DNA from: Cryptomeria japonica
Lineage: Eukaryota; Streptophyta; Pinopsida; Cupressales; Cupressaceae
Reading direction: 5' to 3'
DNA: 64,000 bases
NCBI RefSeq assembly: GCF_030272615.1
Contig: NC_081407.1
Span: 374,777,018-374,841,017 of the forward strand
Part shown: positions 1-11,735 of the stretch, piece after piece
Layout: each line of letters starts with the position of its first letter
Numbering within the stretch: position 1 is the stretch's first letter
Notes under the pieces: model-generated
Databases searched by the model: none
What the model saw: the letters and a program-made list of their open reading frames with translations, nothing else
What the model was told of the DNA's origin: nothing
Made by a program: the position numbers and the translations under genes

Positions 1-650
1 CCCCATGACAAGTTTTCTCCCCAAGATGTGCTCACACATGTGTGAGCACACCTTTCCCTCTTCCCCATGCCAAGTGTTCTTCCCAAGGATCAACACTTGG
101 TCCACATGTCAAAAGGCTATGTGCCTTGTCCACTTCGTCTCCTCTCCTTCAATCTAAGCCCTTCATCATCCTTCCAATCTTGATCATCGATTTTGAATCT
201 TCCTAGTCTATAAATTGAAGCCTTCATTCATCACAAATCATCCACTTCATTTCATATCTTTATGTTGGTCATTCATCCACTTTTCATCGTATCCTTATGT
301 TGGCCCTTTAGACATAAATCCATCCCATTAGCAAGTTTATTTTCTCATTGTGAAAACATAATCATAACACCTCATCATGTCAAAATCCTCATCCACACTA
401 TTTTTATGCTAATGCAATAGCATTCCACATTTAACTACACCCATCCCTCCCACTCTTCATTCATCAATCTTAGAGCAATGAGATTGTGGAGATGAGGAGG
501 ATAAGGAAGATCGAATGGCTTTTAAAGCATCACAAGGGAAATAAAATATTTATATTTTCTATCTATGTTGCATATGTTAAATCTATGTTTATGTTTAGAA
601 GTAGTGTTAATAACCTTGTCTCATACTAAAGTGTCCTTATGAATAGGAAA
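1..650 (+). repeat. LTR-like relic with TATA box
   Basis: This stretch is pyrimidine-rich with a TATA-like box (TATAAATTG near 210) followed by a C/T-rich leader and a purine-rich block near 480-540. The same order (TATA, C/T-rich leader, GAGCA-type block, AT-rich end) is seen in the LTR that begins at 20739, so this is probably the 3' portion of a related Gypsy LTR. No coding sequence is visible and the left end lies outside the window. The family assignment is inference from layout, not from a full alignment. Confidence 0.35.
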
Positions 651-1464
651 ATCCTCAGAGGAGGGAAAATCATAATTATACATGAAAGAAAAACATGAGC
701 TATCATCATATGCACAAAAGGGAACATTATCGAGATCTTTGATTAAACTTCAAATTGATTTAGAAAAACAAGACAACAACTCCATTTATCAAATCAATGT
801 TTACTTAATGTAATGAAAGATTGAGCCACCCACAAATCAAATTAACCAAAATAAATTAAGCTTTTTATGAACTCAACCTCTAAATTTGAGTAATTTGATT
901 AAAATAAGATCTATGAATGCAAAATTTTAAAATTAAAATGTTCACAAATCATATCCAAATTATGCAAGTTCAAATTTAGAATTAAAAATTAGGGTTTGCA
1001 ACCTCTAAATTTATGAAATTCAATTGAAAATTAAACTTGTAAATATAAACTTGAATAAACAAATAGATTTGAGAACATAAATTAGAAATAAGGGTGTAAA
1101 GAGTCGGGTTCTCCAAGATGTAATAGGTGAGAATTAGGGTTTCACCTAATTAAGGTAATAAAACCATTGTTTTTTTTTACTTAGGGACCAATTACATTAA
1201 GGAGGGATGAATCCAATAGATCTAGCCTCGATCCAACAAGAATATGGCTAAGAATTCTAATTAGATTCATTGGTTAGACTTTAATTCCCTCTTTTTAAGT
1301 TGAATTGTGAAAATGTTGAAATTAGCGCAAATGTGTTGAAATTGAAGTAATTATGCATAAACAATGAGCTACAGTCGTCCAACGGAGCCACAAACCTTGA
1401 TCTAAAAATTATGAGAGTGTTTGGGTCTGTTCCCAAAAGGTCGTGATGAATTGTCGGGACCAGA
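651..1464. other. AT-rich sequence, no gene seen
   Basis: Only short open frames of about 60 codons occur and none resembles a known protein. Composition is AT-rich, like degraded transposon DNA. No RNA gene or repeat could be recognised. Confidence 0.4.
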
Positions 1465-1705
1465 ATGCACATCGCTTTGGTGCTCTACACTTTTCATCGT
1501 TCAAAGGGGAACCTGTTCATCTCTGTGAATTATGTCGATCTTGAAAGTTACAACTTCGCACTTGTTCTTGCGAACAATAGAGAAGGGAAAATGGTTGGGA
1601 ATAGGGGTTTGCCTAAGTCAAAACCCCATTTAGGAATTAACCTTGAATGAATAACTGTAGATACTGAAGTAAATAATGGAAAGACATACCTCATATCTAT
1701 AATTA
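1465..1705 (-). repeat. Gypsy LTR relic, part 1 (split by E1)
   Basis: The block near 1590-1650 (TTGGGAATAGGGGTTTGCC, then a short run ending GGAATTAACC) closely resembles 18045-18090 inside the minus-strand Gypsy LTR of G0, in the same orientation. The sequence after E1 (9921-10430) resembles the next part of that LTR. I read 1465-1705 plus 9921-10430 as one old minus-strand LTR relic into which E1 inserted. Its outer ends are not defined. Confidence 0.45.
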
Positions 1706-2371
1706 TGTAATGTCCCTTTTTGGGACATTAGGAAATCCATTCAAATAATTAATTTTAAGTTGTCAAAGCATAATAATTTAAAAGACAACTTAATTTAAGT
1801 ATTTATTAATGCAAATTAAAGTGACTTTTTATGTCAACATCAAACTATAAAGTAAAGTCACTTAATTAATAGAAGGGAATTCCAAGAGACAGGAAATGGG
1901 CGAATGAAGAGTCACAGGGTTTAGCTATTTAATAACTTGGAGAGGCTTATTTATGTATGCTTGGTTTATGTTTGGAATTTGTTTCTCTTAAAGAGTTTCT
2001 GGGAAGCTCTAGTTTTCAATAGGTTTGAGGACGTAAACCCTCGAGCTTGGAGGCAGTGGACGGAAACCCATTATCAGTTGGAGTTATCATTCAGGTGGCT
2101 CACTTTGTGCTTTAGGTTTAATTTACTGGTTATCCAATTAGACTGTAAGTTCTATGGCTATGATTGATTTTTTTTTTTTTTGTTGCTCTATTAAATATTT
2201 GAGGCTATATTCATATCTAAATTTTAGAAATTTTGTTTACATATGAAATTTAAAGATTTTCAGTGTAATTTGCTTAATAAATTGAAATCAATTACATGCA
2301 AATTGTATGTTGAATTTTGTGGTTCATTGGTTCAAATTTCTGGAATAAATATCCCTAGGGGGGATATTTCA
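1706..2371 (+). repeat. E1 5' LTR
   Basis: 666 bp, starting TGTAATGTCC and ending ATATTTCA. It aligns throughout with 9251-9915. The left 5-bp flank is AATTA. Confidence 0.92.
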
Positions 2372-2372
2372 G

Positions 2373-2384
2373 TGGTATCAGAGC
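2373..2384 (+). promoter_or_regulatory. E1 primer binding site (Met-tRNA type)
   Basis: TGGTATCAGAGC lies one base after the 5' LTR. It is complementary to the 3' end of plant initiator Met-tRNA, the usual primer for Copia and many Gypsy elements. Confidence 0.9.
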
Positions 2385-4735
2385 TGTGCATCCTGTCAGC
2401 CTATTGAGGTAACTATGTTTAGGTATTCAGTTCTAGGAGGGATTTCAGTTGGAAATAAATTTGTGGTAATAATCTATCTGCAAAACTGGAGTCATTTTCT
2501 TGATATTATAATTCATGGGGATCTTTGTTTCCGCCGTGAAACTATTTCCATTAAAATATCTTGTGGTGGGTCTATGATATTCTGAGCACGAAAATAATAT
2601 TTTTAGAGCAAAATCTATAATTAAATATTTAATCCAATTATAGCCGTTGGAGATTGACTAGAGGAGGTCAATATTCTTATTTATTGAGCCAGGTGTGATA
2701 AACATATGCATTTTCCGTACGGTGCTTGTTTTACTTCATATTGTCGAGTATGCAAGCTTTGTCAATGAATTTTTTTTTGGGAGTTTGATTAAAACGTGAG
2801 TTGTGACTGTCACTTCATTGCATTGGCGGCTATATGGGAATCGTGGGTACCATTGATATGCAACAATTTTATGAAACCTGATTATGTTCTTAAGAATGAA
2901 GCTTCAAAAAATAATTTGAGCCAATGACATTCATGCAGTGGAATTGAGGAATTATTTATTTAGTTGCATTGTGACTTTGAAATAATTTTGGAGTGATAAG
3001 TTTTTCTGGTAGCGAAGGTAGTGTTGTCAACTGCTTGGAAATATTATGGAGAGTCGTCTCTGATGATTTGTGAGTGGTGAGTTGAAGAATTCAACTGTGT
3101 TCCAAGTCGATAGCAGTGCTGACCAAACTGGAAATGGGAAGCCATCTCTGATGAATATTAATCATTAGTTATATTTAACAAGTCAGGTTGCTTTGAAAGA
3201 GGTGGAACTTTGGGGAATAGTTGGCTACCATTTTCGACCAAGGAAAGGAAATCACCACGTACTCGTTGTTATTTTGCACCGACCAAAGATTGATGCGGTT
3301 CCAAATTCCGAGCAAGTTCTTAATTGTTGGAGGAGTCTTTTGATGAAAAATGTTTTTTCATTATGGAGTCTTGTTTAAGCAGGTGCAAGGAACGACAAAG
3401 AATTTGAAGCGATCCATTTTTCCCTTCAGCACATATTGACCGCTACAAGTTTTGGCGGTGATTAATTCATGCAAGGAAGAAAAGGCAGAGTCATTTCATC
3501 TTCTTAAGCCATTTTGATGATTATTGGTTGAATGGTGTGCGTTGGACACTTGAGTTTAATGCATGGAAATTATCAATTTGGTGCAAGCAAGAATATTGGT
3601 GAAGTTGTTTCATTAAAAAAAATCGATCCATCCATTGGTAGTTGAATCACCTTCATGCTCAGTTGACTACCTTTCTCATTTCTAAATGGAAGGTCTGTGG
3701 GTGGGATTCCTTGGTTTGAATAACATAATATTATATGCTTTGACTTATTAAGGAGACGAATATCATTGGTTTGATAAGATTTGTGCTTGGCCAGTCGCAT
3801 CAAAATTTTGTGGTATTAGAAGGACCACAAGTTTATTTTTCCGAAACGTGTGGCTTCCTTCCATGATGTGATCTTTGGCATTCACTAGGAGTGTGTGAGC
3901 CAATTATTTTCATTGTCACGTACAACAAAGAAGCCCGTGAAGGAAGATTACCGTGTGAAATGTCTGGTTATTGTGTGTGTGAAAATCGCAGAACTGTGCA
4001 TACAACAAAAGGGACTGTTGAGACACAAGTTTTTGAAGTGGAGAAATGTATCTTTGGCGGCATGGTTGGACTGTTCAAACATTAAGGAAAATGCCACAGT
4101 TCTAAACGGGTCACAGTTTTATATCAGCTGCAACTTTGTTACCACAACAGGTCGTAGATATCATACAACAAGTATTAGAAAAAAATACAGGAGCTGGAAT
4201 GAATAATTACCTCCAACATTAATCACGTCTCCTTCATTACTACACACAAGAGATTAAGTAGCTCTAACATACAGGGGATCGTAGTTACTGAGGTTGTACT
4301 TCCATTGCAAGGTTGATAAGCGCTTAAGTGGTGCGTGGAGAGTTTAGTTCAATCTGAGTGATTTGGGAAGAGATCCAGACATCTATACTACATTGACCTA
4401 GCTCATAATCAATTACCTGTGGGGAGAGATCATAGATGTATTGGTTGCAGGTTGTAATAGCATTAAATTACTTCATCTCGCTAGTTGTAACTTTTCCATT
4501 AGACTGTGTGAATCATCTAGGAGTGTTGTTCATGTTGTGTGCGTAAGGGTGATAGGGGTGGTCAAGGAGTAGTGCGTGTATACCCAGCTAGGCGTGGACA
4601 AAGCCTTTCTTGGCACTAGCAGCGTTGGGAGTCAAGGGTCTATAGCAGATTGAAAAAAAAGGTGGAGATGGCTACTGGATGTTGGGACTAGAAACATCTA
4701 CAAGAAATTAAATGCCAGGTTGTCATTAATTAGTG
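2385..4735 (+). other. E1 internal region, no recognisable product
   Basis: Internal part of E1 between the primer site and the inserted solo LTR. The longest open frames are about 60-100 codons (for example at 3193-3378 and 3895-4206) and match nothing I recognise. I looked for gag, zinc-knuckle, protease and reverse transcriptase motifs and found none. It is probably leader plus a decayed coding or captured segment. Confidence 0.5.
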
Positions 4736-4740
4736 TGAAG

Positions 4741-6184
4741 TGTTGGCATATTGGCATAGTTGATAGAGATGATGATGCACCGGTAAAGGATTGTTGGTGA
4801 TGATATATTGATGGATTGTTGGTAATGATATAATTATTTGTTTTGTCATTGATGACAACCATGTTTGTTTATGTTTGGTATATCATCTAAGTTATCTAAG
4901 TTATCTACGTTATCTAAGCCTAATGGATAATAGAATATTTGCTAAGTTGACAGTGAACCAGTAAGCAGGAACAATGAAGGAGATTGTTGCAGTAGAGATC
5001 CATGTTGAGTTAAGAGTTGTGGCTTGGAATGTATGCTTATGACATTGTAATGAGTCTATGACTGGAACCACACCATGTTTGGAGAACCGGAAGTCATGTT
5101 TGTAATTGGTTGTTGTATATTCATTGTAGGGTTTGAGAACCGGTGTCAAGATCTTTGACCAGTGATGTTTTATGGTTTGACGGTAAATCTTATCATGTTC
5201 ATAAGTGCGTACAAGGAATGAATTTATTGGGAAACAACAAAGCGCTTAGCAAAATGTGTTAAGGGTTTGATAGCTTATTAGAGTGATGTGCGATGATGTG
5301 TTATGATCATTCAACGACTGTAATTGTCTTAAAATTTGTTGTAATGATCTGTATGATGATCTATAAATATTTGTAATGGTTTGCAATGATCTATGATGTA
5401 AATTCAATGTATTTTGAATGTTGTTATGGTTATGTAACCGACCTAGTTGAAAAATGTATTTAGGTAAAGTTTGAGAAGGTTTTTGTGTTGGTGATCAAAG
5501 AAGGAGAGTGTGTTGAACCAGATTGAGATGTTTAGATGTGTGAAGCAGATTGGAGCTTAAATGGATCTGTACTAGCAAGTAGAGAGTGCATTGATCAGAT
5601 CATTTGCATGTTGTTTCCTAACAGTTGCAACAATATTAAAATCCCTTAACCGAGTAGGTCCTAACAGGCCCGATGTTGTAAATCCCTTCACTGGGTGGCT
5701 CATTTTAAATCCTTTAGCAAGGTGACTCCTAAAAGGGTAGAGCTTCTAATAGAGCTAAGGTTAAAATCCCTTCACTAGGTGACTCCTAACAGGGTCTGCT
5801 CTTAATCGAGCATTATTGTAAAGCTCCTAACCGGGATAGGCCTTTAACAGGGCGCATTCTGAAAGAGTGCAAATATTTTATGGGTGCCAATTGTCATCGT
5901 GGTTTTTCCCATTTGGGTTTATATGTGAAAAATCTCTGTGTTCGTATGGTGATTTATTTGTTTATGTATGGATTTGATATCTTTACATTGCATACATGTT
6001 GATGAACGCATGAATGAGTAGTTTGGTAAATCTGCTTTAAGTGATTGATTGAGTAGTTACTGGTATTGGTTATGAACTGCTTTTTAGAAGTGTTTTTAGA
6101 TTAGTGAAAGATTACAGTTTATTGTTATCACTGATTCACCCCCCACCCCCCTCTCTCAGTAACAACCGGATCCTCACAATAACA
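4741..6184 (+). mobile_element. Solo LTR SL1 (Copia-type) inside E1
   Basis: A single LTR of 1444 bp starting TGTTGGCATA and ending CAATAACA, flanked by a perfect 5-bp duplication TGAAG (4736-4740 and 6185-6189). Near its end it has the degenerate CCTAACAGGG / TTAACCGGGT repeats, then GTGGTTTTTCCC, then a CACCCCCC...CTCTCAGTA stretch, a layout typical of long plant Copia LTRs. No internal region or second LTR is present, so the rest was lost by LTR-LTR recombination. Confidence 0.88.
5635..5885 (+). repeat. Degenerate TTAACCGGGT/CCTAACAGGG repeats in SL1
   Basis: About ten imperfect repeats built on TTAACCGGGT or CCTAACAGGG, spaced roughly 20-30 bp. The same array type is found at the same relative place in the solo LTRs at 45954-47458 and 48904-50403. 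Confidence 0.7.
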
Positions 6185-6189
6185 TGAAG

Positions 6190-6599
6190 TATAAATGGTT
6201 CTTGTATTGCAAAACAAAGTGGTAATACAATGCACAGTAAGAATAGTTCGTAACTATGACTAGCTAGGAATAAATTGAGCCATTTGTTAGTATGAACTGT
6301 TGTTAATTTTATGAGTTTCAAGTTCCAGCATTAGCATTTGAGGTTGTAAATCCATGTTTCATAAAAAAAGTGATTACTGGTAAATTCATGCCTATAAATA
6401 TGAGAAAGTGAATGAATGCAAAAATGAAATAAACAAAACACACCAGGTGACAACCAAACCCATAAACAATACAGTCAGGAATGAAATTTGGTTAAAAGGA
6501 CACTGTGCATCAACTTTTTGACAAAATGGTTTAAGGCAATTTGGGAAGGTGGTTTTGACAAACAGGGAAGATTCGGAGTTTTGATTTTCAGTTTGAACC
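6190..6599 (+). other. E1 internal sequence upstream of the PDS5 relic
   Basis: AT-rich sequence between the right duplication of SL1 and the ATG of the PDS5-like segment. Only short frames are present. It may be 5' untranslated sequence captured with the host transcript or element leader; the two cannot be told apart here. Confidence 0.4.
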
Positions 6600-7330
6600 A
6601 TGGCAACTGAAGATATTAAACATTTGGCAAGATCACTCTATAAAGTAGGTACTCAACTCAATGATCAATTATGATCTAAGGATGATGTCATGAACATGCT
6701 TAAAAGGGTGGAAGATTGTTTGATCCTTGTTGAGCGATGACCTTGTGATGTGATGCAATTAGCTATGTCTCCTACAATGACTACCTTGAAACAACATAGG
6801 TGGTTAAGGCATCCAGATGATGAGATTAAGTTAGTGGTTACTTCTTGCTTATCTGAGATCATAAGGATTGTAACACCCCAAGAACCTTATGATGATGATA
6901 CAATGAAAGAGGTTATACAACTGGTTGTGGAGAGTCTGCATGGGTTATATAATGTCAAAGACCCTACTTTTGGTAAGAGGGATAAAATTTTAGAAGTTAT
7001 GGCAAGGACAAGATCATTCAACCTTATGTTGGATCTCCAATGTGAAGAGTTGATTCTTCAAATGTTCAATTGTTTCATTGCTGAAACCAGGAAACACCAT
7101 TCAGAGAAGGCGAAGACAAATATGTTTGACATATTGTCCATGATCCTAGATGAGGATGATGATATCTACAGGCAGTTGTAATCAAATTTGTTAGCAATTT
7201 GGAGAGAAAAGCTGACAATCTCACCTTGTGCTTATGAGTTCTCCAAAGGGTTGATTGAGCAAAAAATTGGAAGGTTTAGGGAACATATGATTGAAAAAAG
7301 GAACTATTCTCCATGGGTTTATAGGTTTTA
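6600..7330 (+). pseudogene. PDS5: Captured fragment of host PDS5 (sister chromatid cohesion protein)
   Basis: PDS5 is a HEAT-repeat protein that binds the cohesin ring and controls sister chromatid cohesion in the nucleus. The frame starting at ATG 6600 and the 143-codon open stretch 6750-7181 read as the N-terminal part of plant PDS5: a variant of LLKHSDVDVKVAVASC, then SEIIRIVTP, then PYDDDTMKEV, then SFNLMLDLQCEELILQMF, then HH.E and SMILDEDDDI, in the family's order and spacing. Weaker resemblance continues to about 7330. A complete PDS5 has several hundred further residues, so this is an N-terminal fragment. It runs without introns across a region I expect to be split into several exons, which suggests capture of an mRNA. 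It lies in the same orientation as the E1 LTRs, between them. The frame is interrupted several times and is not expected to give a working protein. I am confident of the homology; the capture route is inference. Confidence 0.82.
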
Positions 7331-7729
7331 GGATCTCCAAAGAAGAGAAAGAACCAAATGAGAAGAGAGCATATTTGTTTCAAATGTCAGATGGCTTGGA
7401 CACTTGATCTTATTTGTGAAATTAATAAGGATGAGGATATATTGCAGCCAAATGGTAATGAGGATAGAATTACAGGTGAGAATGCTTCCTTGTCTCGTGA
7501 GGAGTAAGCTGAAATTACAAGCAAAAAGGATAATGGCATTCAATCAACTAAGGAGGATAATTTGAAGAAGGGAACAATGGTTTCAGGTGAGAGGCATTTA
7601 AAACTCTTTAGTGGTGACCTATAAATCAACATAGATAATTTGTGTGAAGAGACAAGTTCTTCTGTTGAATCTTTGTATGAACATAGTTTGGTCCCTCCTT
7701 TCCTTCATGAAGGATGCATATAAACCTGT
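7331..7729 (+). other. E1 internal sequence between PDS5 relic and second coding remnant
   Basis: No clear homology. It may hold further decayed PDS5-derived sequence or element sequence. Short open frames only. Confidence 0.35.
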
Positions 7730-8926
7730 TGTGAGATCGATGATATGGCTGCTACTGAAGTTCGTAAGTCAGAAAATTTAATAAGGGACAACTCATCTCT
7801 CTTTGACCAATTGGATCAACAACCTCTTGATGTGCAAGATTTGAAGGAGTATCTTATGGTTTTAGAAGATGAAGTTGTGCAAGTTCTAACAAGAGAAGAC
7901 AACATTCATAAATTAATTGAAAACCTCATTTAGAAAACCCAAATGGAATAAAGGGAAAAAAGAATGGCAATTGGAATCAATAGTACTCACCTTCACACCA
8001 TCACAGAGGCACTAGGAAAGATGAAGTCAGATTATTTGAAATTGCTCAAGGATAGAGATCTTGCTATTAAGTTTGCAAAATATAAGGAGAAGGAGGTGGA
8101 CAAGCTTTGCTTATAGCTGAGTATGATGCATTCTAAATTATTCAAATTAGAAAATCAAACTTCAATTACAACGACACTTAAGGAAGAAGAAGCTAATCTT
8201 AAGAGCATGGAGATGATGCAAATTATTGAAGGGATCAATACTATTGGTAGGTACGAGATAATTCACTATGGTCCTGCCATTTGTTATACAAGTAATAACA
8301 ATGAAGATTAGAAGGTCCAACAAGGGAATGAACCCATAAATTTTGATGATGAAAAATTAATTTGCAGAAATGAAATGGTTGTGATAATAGGGAATACAAG
8401 TAGATTTCAGAGTAGTTATAGTCATGGGACAACAGTTACTTATGAGCTTCCAAATTTGGAAGAAGTCGTGCATCAAGATGATGATAGGCATGACTTTACT
8501 AGCTCAGAAGTTTCACTTAACGGTGATCAATCCATGGGTGAAGAAGTTGATTTTATTGACGACACTTGTAGTGAATTAGACATTCGAGAGTTATTAGTCT
8601 TGGACAGTGAAGGCATACACACCTCAATCTTGAGACTGTCATCTATTTCTCTTGATAGGGCAACGGTATATTTGTTGCTTGGTGACTTCATACTCTTTGA
8701 TTTCTTATGGTCAGGTGGTTGTCCTAGTTGGAATCATATAGAACTTCCTGATTTTGCATTAAATATATTAGTGACTCAATGGTATGGGGGTGTTGAAGGA
8801 TGCTTCTCTTGGATAAAGATGGAGTGTGAGAGTTTTTTCTTTGTTTGGCATTGGTTTGCGACATATTTGAAATCATTTATCTTGTTGATCAGAGTTATGG
8901 CAACAAGTTTTAGTATTCCTTCATGA
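7730..8926 (+). pseudogene. Unidentified coding remnant in E1, charged and coiled-coil-like
   Basis: Open stretches at 7745-7933, 8123-8311 and 8375-8926 (the last 183 codons) all lie in one reading frame, which suggests a single former gene with a few breaks. The first half is rich in Lys, Glu, Leu and Asp with a heptad-like pattern (for example LKEYLMVLEDEVVQVL), consistent with a coiled coil. The middle is acidic (HQDDDRHD, EEVDFIDDTCSELDI). The end is hydrophobic and may be non-coding. I do not recognise the family. It could be a second captured host fragment or a lineage-specific element protein. It follows the PDS5 relic in the same direction. Confidence 0.45.
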
Positions 8927-9238
8927 TGGTTTATGGGCACGAGGGGGTTCATCTTCATCTTGTCTGGTTGTTCTACATGCATGGATGGTTACTTTGAGGT
9001 GATTGGCTGATAGATTCTTTCATGACTTATAGTGGGTTCTACAGATTGATGTGGGATCAAGGTAATGATATGTTTGGTGTGTTGGCTCTTGTGGACCAAG
9101 ATATGCTGCTACACCGTGGGTATGCAGATGTTTTAATCAGTGTGACGTGATGGATTTGTAGAACAATGTTTCTAAGGATGGTTTGGGATCCTAGTATCGG
9201 TAAGTAGATCCATGATTGCTCGAGGACAAGCAATCTTT
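8927..9238 (+). other. E1 3' untranslated region
   Basis: No open frame of note. It leads into the chromovirus-like GCTCGAGGACAAGCAATC sequence and the purine tract before the 3' LTR. Confidence 0.5.
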
Positions 9239-9250
9239 GAGGAGGGAGGA
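9239..9250 (+). promoter_or_regulatory. E1 polypurine tract
   Basis: AGGAGGGAGGAC lies directly before the 3' LTR start at 9251, as expected for the plus-strand primer of LTR elements. Confidence 0.8.
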
Positions 9251-9915
9251 CTGTAATGTCCCTTTCTGCCGGACATTAGGAAATCCATTTAAATAATTAA
9301 GTTTAAGTTGTCAAAGCGTAATAATTTAAAAGACAACTTAATTTAATTATTTATTAATGCAAATTAAAGTGACTTTTTATGTCAACATCAAATTATAAAG
9401 TAAAGTCACTTAATTAATAGAAGGGAATTCCAAGAGACAGGCAGTGGGAAAACTAAGAGTCACAAGGTTGAGCTGTTTAATAACTTGGAGAGGCTCGTTT
9501 ATGTATGCTTGGTTTATGTTTGGAATTTGTTTCTCTTGGAGAGTTTTTGGGAAGCTCTAGTTTTCAGCGGGTTTAAGGATGCAAACCCTCAAGCTTGGAG
9601 GCAGTGGACGAAAACCCATTGTCAGTTGGAGTTATCATTCAGGTGGCTCACTTTGTGCTTCAAGTTTAGTTTACTAGTTATCCAATTAGACTATAAGTTC
9701 ACTGGCTATGATTGGACTTTTTTGTTGTTGCTCTATTAAAAAATTGAGGCTATATTCATATCTAAATTTTAAAAATTCTGTTTAAATCTAAAATTTAATG
9801 ATTTTCAGTGTAATTTGTTGAATAAATTAAAATCAATTACATGCAAATTGTATGTTGAATTTTGTGGTTCGTTGGTTCAAATTTATGGAATAAATATCCC
9901 TAGGGGGATATTTCA
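9251..9915 (+). repeat. E1 3' LTR
   Basis: 665 bp, starting TGTAATGTCC and ending ATATTTCA, followed by the duplication AATTA (9916-9920). It differs from the 5' LTR at about 7% of sites by eye. Confidence 0.92.
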
Positions 9916-9920
9916 AATTA

Positions 9921-10430
9921 TTGATGATGATGCTTTTCTTGTTGAATTTAATCAAATATGTTGTATGAAATGGTATGGACATGAAAAAACCCTAATCACA
10001 CACACATGCTTGCATATGAATGGTTTAATTTTGGTCCACAATGGTTGAATGAAAGATATGCAGCCTTGAAGATCTCTGAAAATGCTTGATGATGAATGCT
10101 TCATGGATGCAAGAGTACTGGATATGCCAACTTATGATTCTTGGATGAAAATAGATTGATCAAATGTCTTTATATAGGGGTATCTAGGTCATTTACCGAA
10201 TAGGCTGACCTCTAATGGTCATGCGGAGCCACAAAGTTGAATTCCTGTCGAAGAAGTGAGACCCTTGCCCCATTTTGAAATAGGTCCCAACTAAGAGGAC
10301 CAGGGCATGGGCGCTATGGTCCTAGGACCAAGGCACTAGCACTCTGGTCCTTCTCAATTAGGGATCTTAATTAAGCCCCAAGGAGATGGATACCCCTTCA
10401 GGAAATCAATTGGCAAGTGTTTACACGGTA
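9921..10430 (-). repeat. Gypsy LTR relic, part 2 (split by E1)
   Basis: Continues the relic at 1465-1705 across E1. On the minus strand it has a TATA-like box (CTATATAAAG near 10170-10185) and a GC-rich block near 10285-10350 built on GGTCCTAGGACC-like words, comparable in position to the GC-rich U3 repeats of the G0 LTR at 18520-18639. The boundary near 10430 is approximate. Confidence 0.45.
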
Positions 10431-10544
10431 TTATAATTAGAGGTAAGGAACTTAATAGACGTAAACAAGAGATGAGGAAGAGACACGCTAAAGTAGGGAC
10501 ACAAACATGAGTTGTAAATTGGGCCAATGTCAATTTATGATGCT

Positions 10545-11735
10545 ATAGATGGTAAATATAGTAACAAATATATGTGCATTAATAAGTTGTTCTAGATTTA
10601 GGGTTCCAATATGAAGAAAGGGGCGAGGAAAGGTAGTGGTGGTTGTTAAAGATTCAAAATAGTTTCAACTAACTATCTCTTATCACACACTTTCAAGTAT
10701 TAGCATTCTCATAAACATCAAGGACTCCTTAAACAAGAGAAGCTACCAACATAAATTGAATTAGGGGGCACTTATAACTCCATAAATAATAAGTTAGGAA
10801 CATAATTAAATTATTTCATTTACCCAAGCATTAAATATTAGGTTTTGATTATAGATTCAAGGTACAATCAAATATCTAGGGAGAAGCCATAATATTAAAC
10901 TTGCCATGGGAGACTACACACACAAATTCCCTATGTTTGTTATCCCCTTGGATGGAAAATACATTGTTTTGGGAGTCTAATAGCTCACTACCTTAGGAAC
11001 AATTGAGATGACTTCTAGGACCTATTCATGTGTTTTCACTCAAATAGTAAAAAAAGTGAACTAGGGGGGTTACATCAAAAGCATCCACACATAGTAAGCT
11101 TGTAACAAAGAAAAAATATGATTAACAGAAGGGTAGATAGAGTTATGGCCCAATATTGTCATTAGAATCTTGTAGTAGTCAAAGATTCCTACATCACTAA
11201 ATTCATAAGTTATTTTGAGGGAAAGGCCAAAATAATTGTCGAGCCCAAAAGAGATCCTAAGCATATCAATCAATCAATGCCAGGGCACCATCTACCATCA
11301 TTCACATCTCTTTAAGGGACATCAAAAGGTTAGAGCAATGGAGGAACACATTCAACACCAACAAGAGTTACTCGCTAGTCACATAGAAAACAAGGGAAAG
11401 ATGCATAACAAAATGAAGCAATATAGATAGTTCTTTTTGAGCTATATGTATAGAGAAGACCCATCTCAAACCCAATTTTAGTTTTTTAGACATGCAAAAT
11501 GGATCCAAGTATTAGGAAACCCATAGGAAGGAATAATTTTTATTCAAATATGTTGTAGGGGAGGATGAATGTTTTGTGCAAAAGCTTTCATAATTGGTCA
11601 TCATTTGGGAAGACACTTGTGTGTAGGGAGCATGTTATACCTTTAATTTATAGTGTGCACAGGGTTGTGAGTAGCTCGTGGTTGCCTCAGGTCTTAATAA
11701 GTTGCATAGTCATTAATATTGTCTTATATATGTCT
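10545..11735 (+). repeat. Gypsy protease-region relic, direct copy 1
   Basis: This 1.2 kb segment is repeated at 12405-13750 in the same orientation. Near 10850-11060 on the plus strand the translation resembles the protease end of Ty3/Gypsy polyproteins, with words such as FPMFVIPLDG, TTLGTIEM and ELRGVTSKAS like the family's PMFVIPMGGVDVVLG...LGT and ELRGITGKP. It is a strongly decayed fossil with many breaks. No intact domain remains. Confidence 0.55.

Larger units (their letters stand above)
1706..9915 (+). mobile_element. Non-autonomous LTR retrotransposon E1 carrying a host PDS5 fragment
   Basis: Two direct LTRs (1706-2371 and 9251-9915) begin TGTAATGTCC and end GGGATATTTCA. The element is flanked by the same 5 bp, AATTA, at 1701-1705 and 9916-9920. 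A Met-tRNA primer site (TGGTATCAGAGC) lies one base after the 5' LTR and a purine tract precedes the 3' LTR. No integrase, reverse transcriptase or RNase H could be recognised inside, so it looks non-autonomous. The LTR start, the primer type and the CTCGAGGACAAGCAA-like sequence before the purine tract are typical of Tekay/Del-type Gypsy chromoviruses (family knowledge). The LTRs differ by about 7% by eye, so the insertion is old. A solo LTR sits inside it. Its coding regions are broken in several places. Confidence 0.9.

Noticed and set aside
1706-9915. Search for reverse transcriptase or integrase in E1
   Set aside because: None of the usual motifs (YVDD or YADD, LPLP, HHCC) could be found on either strand, so E1 is called non-autonomous.
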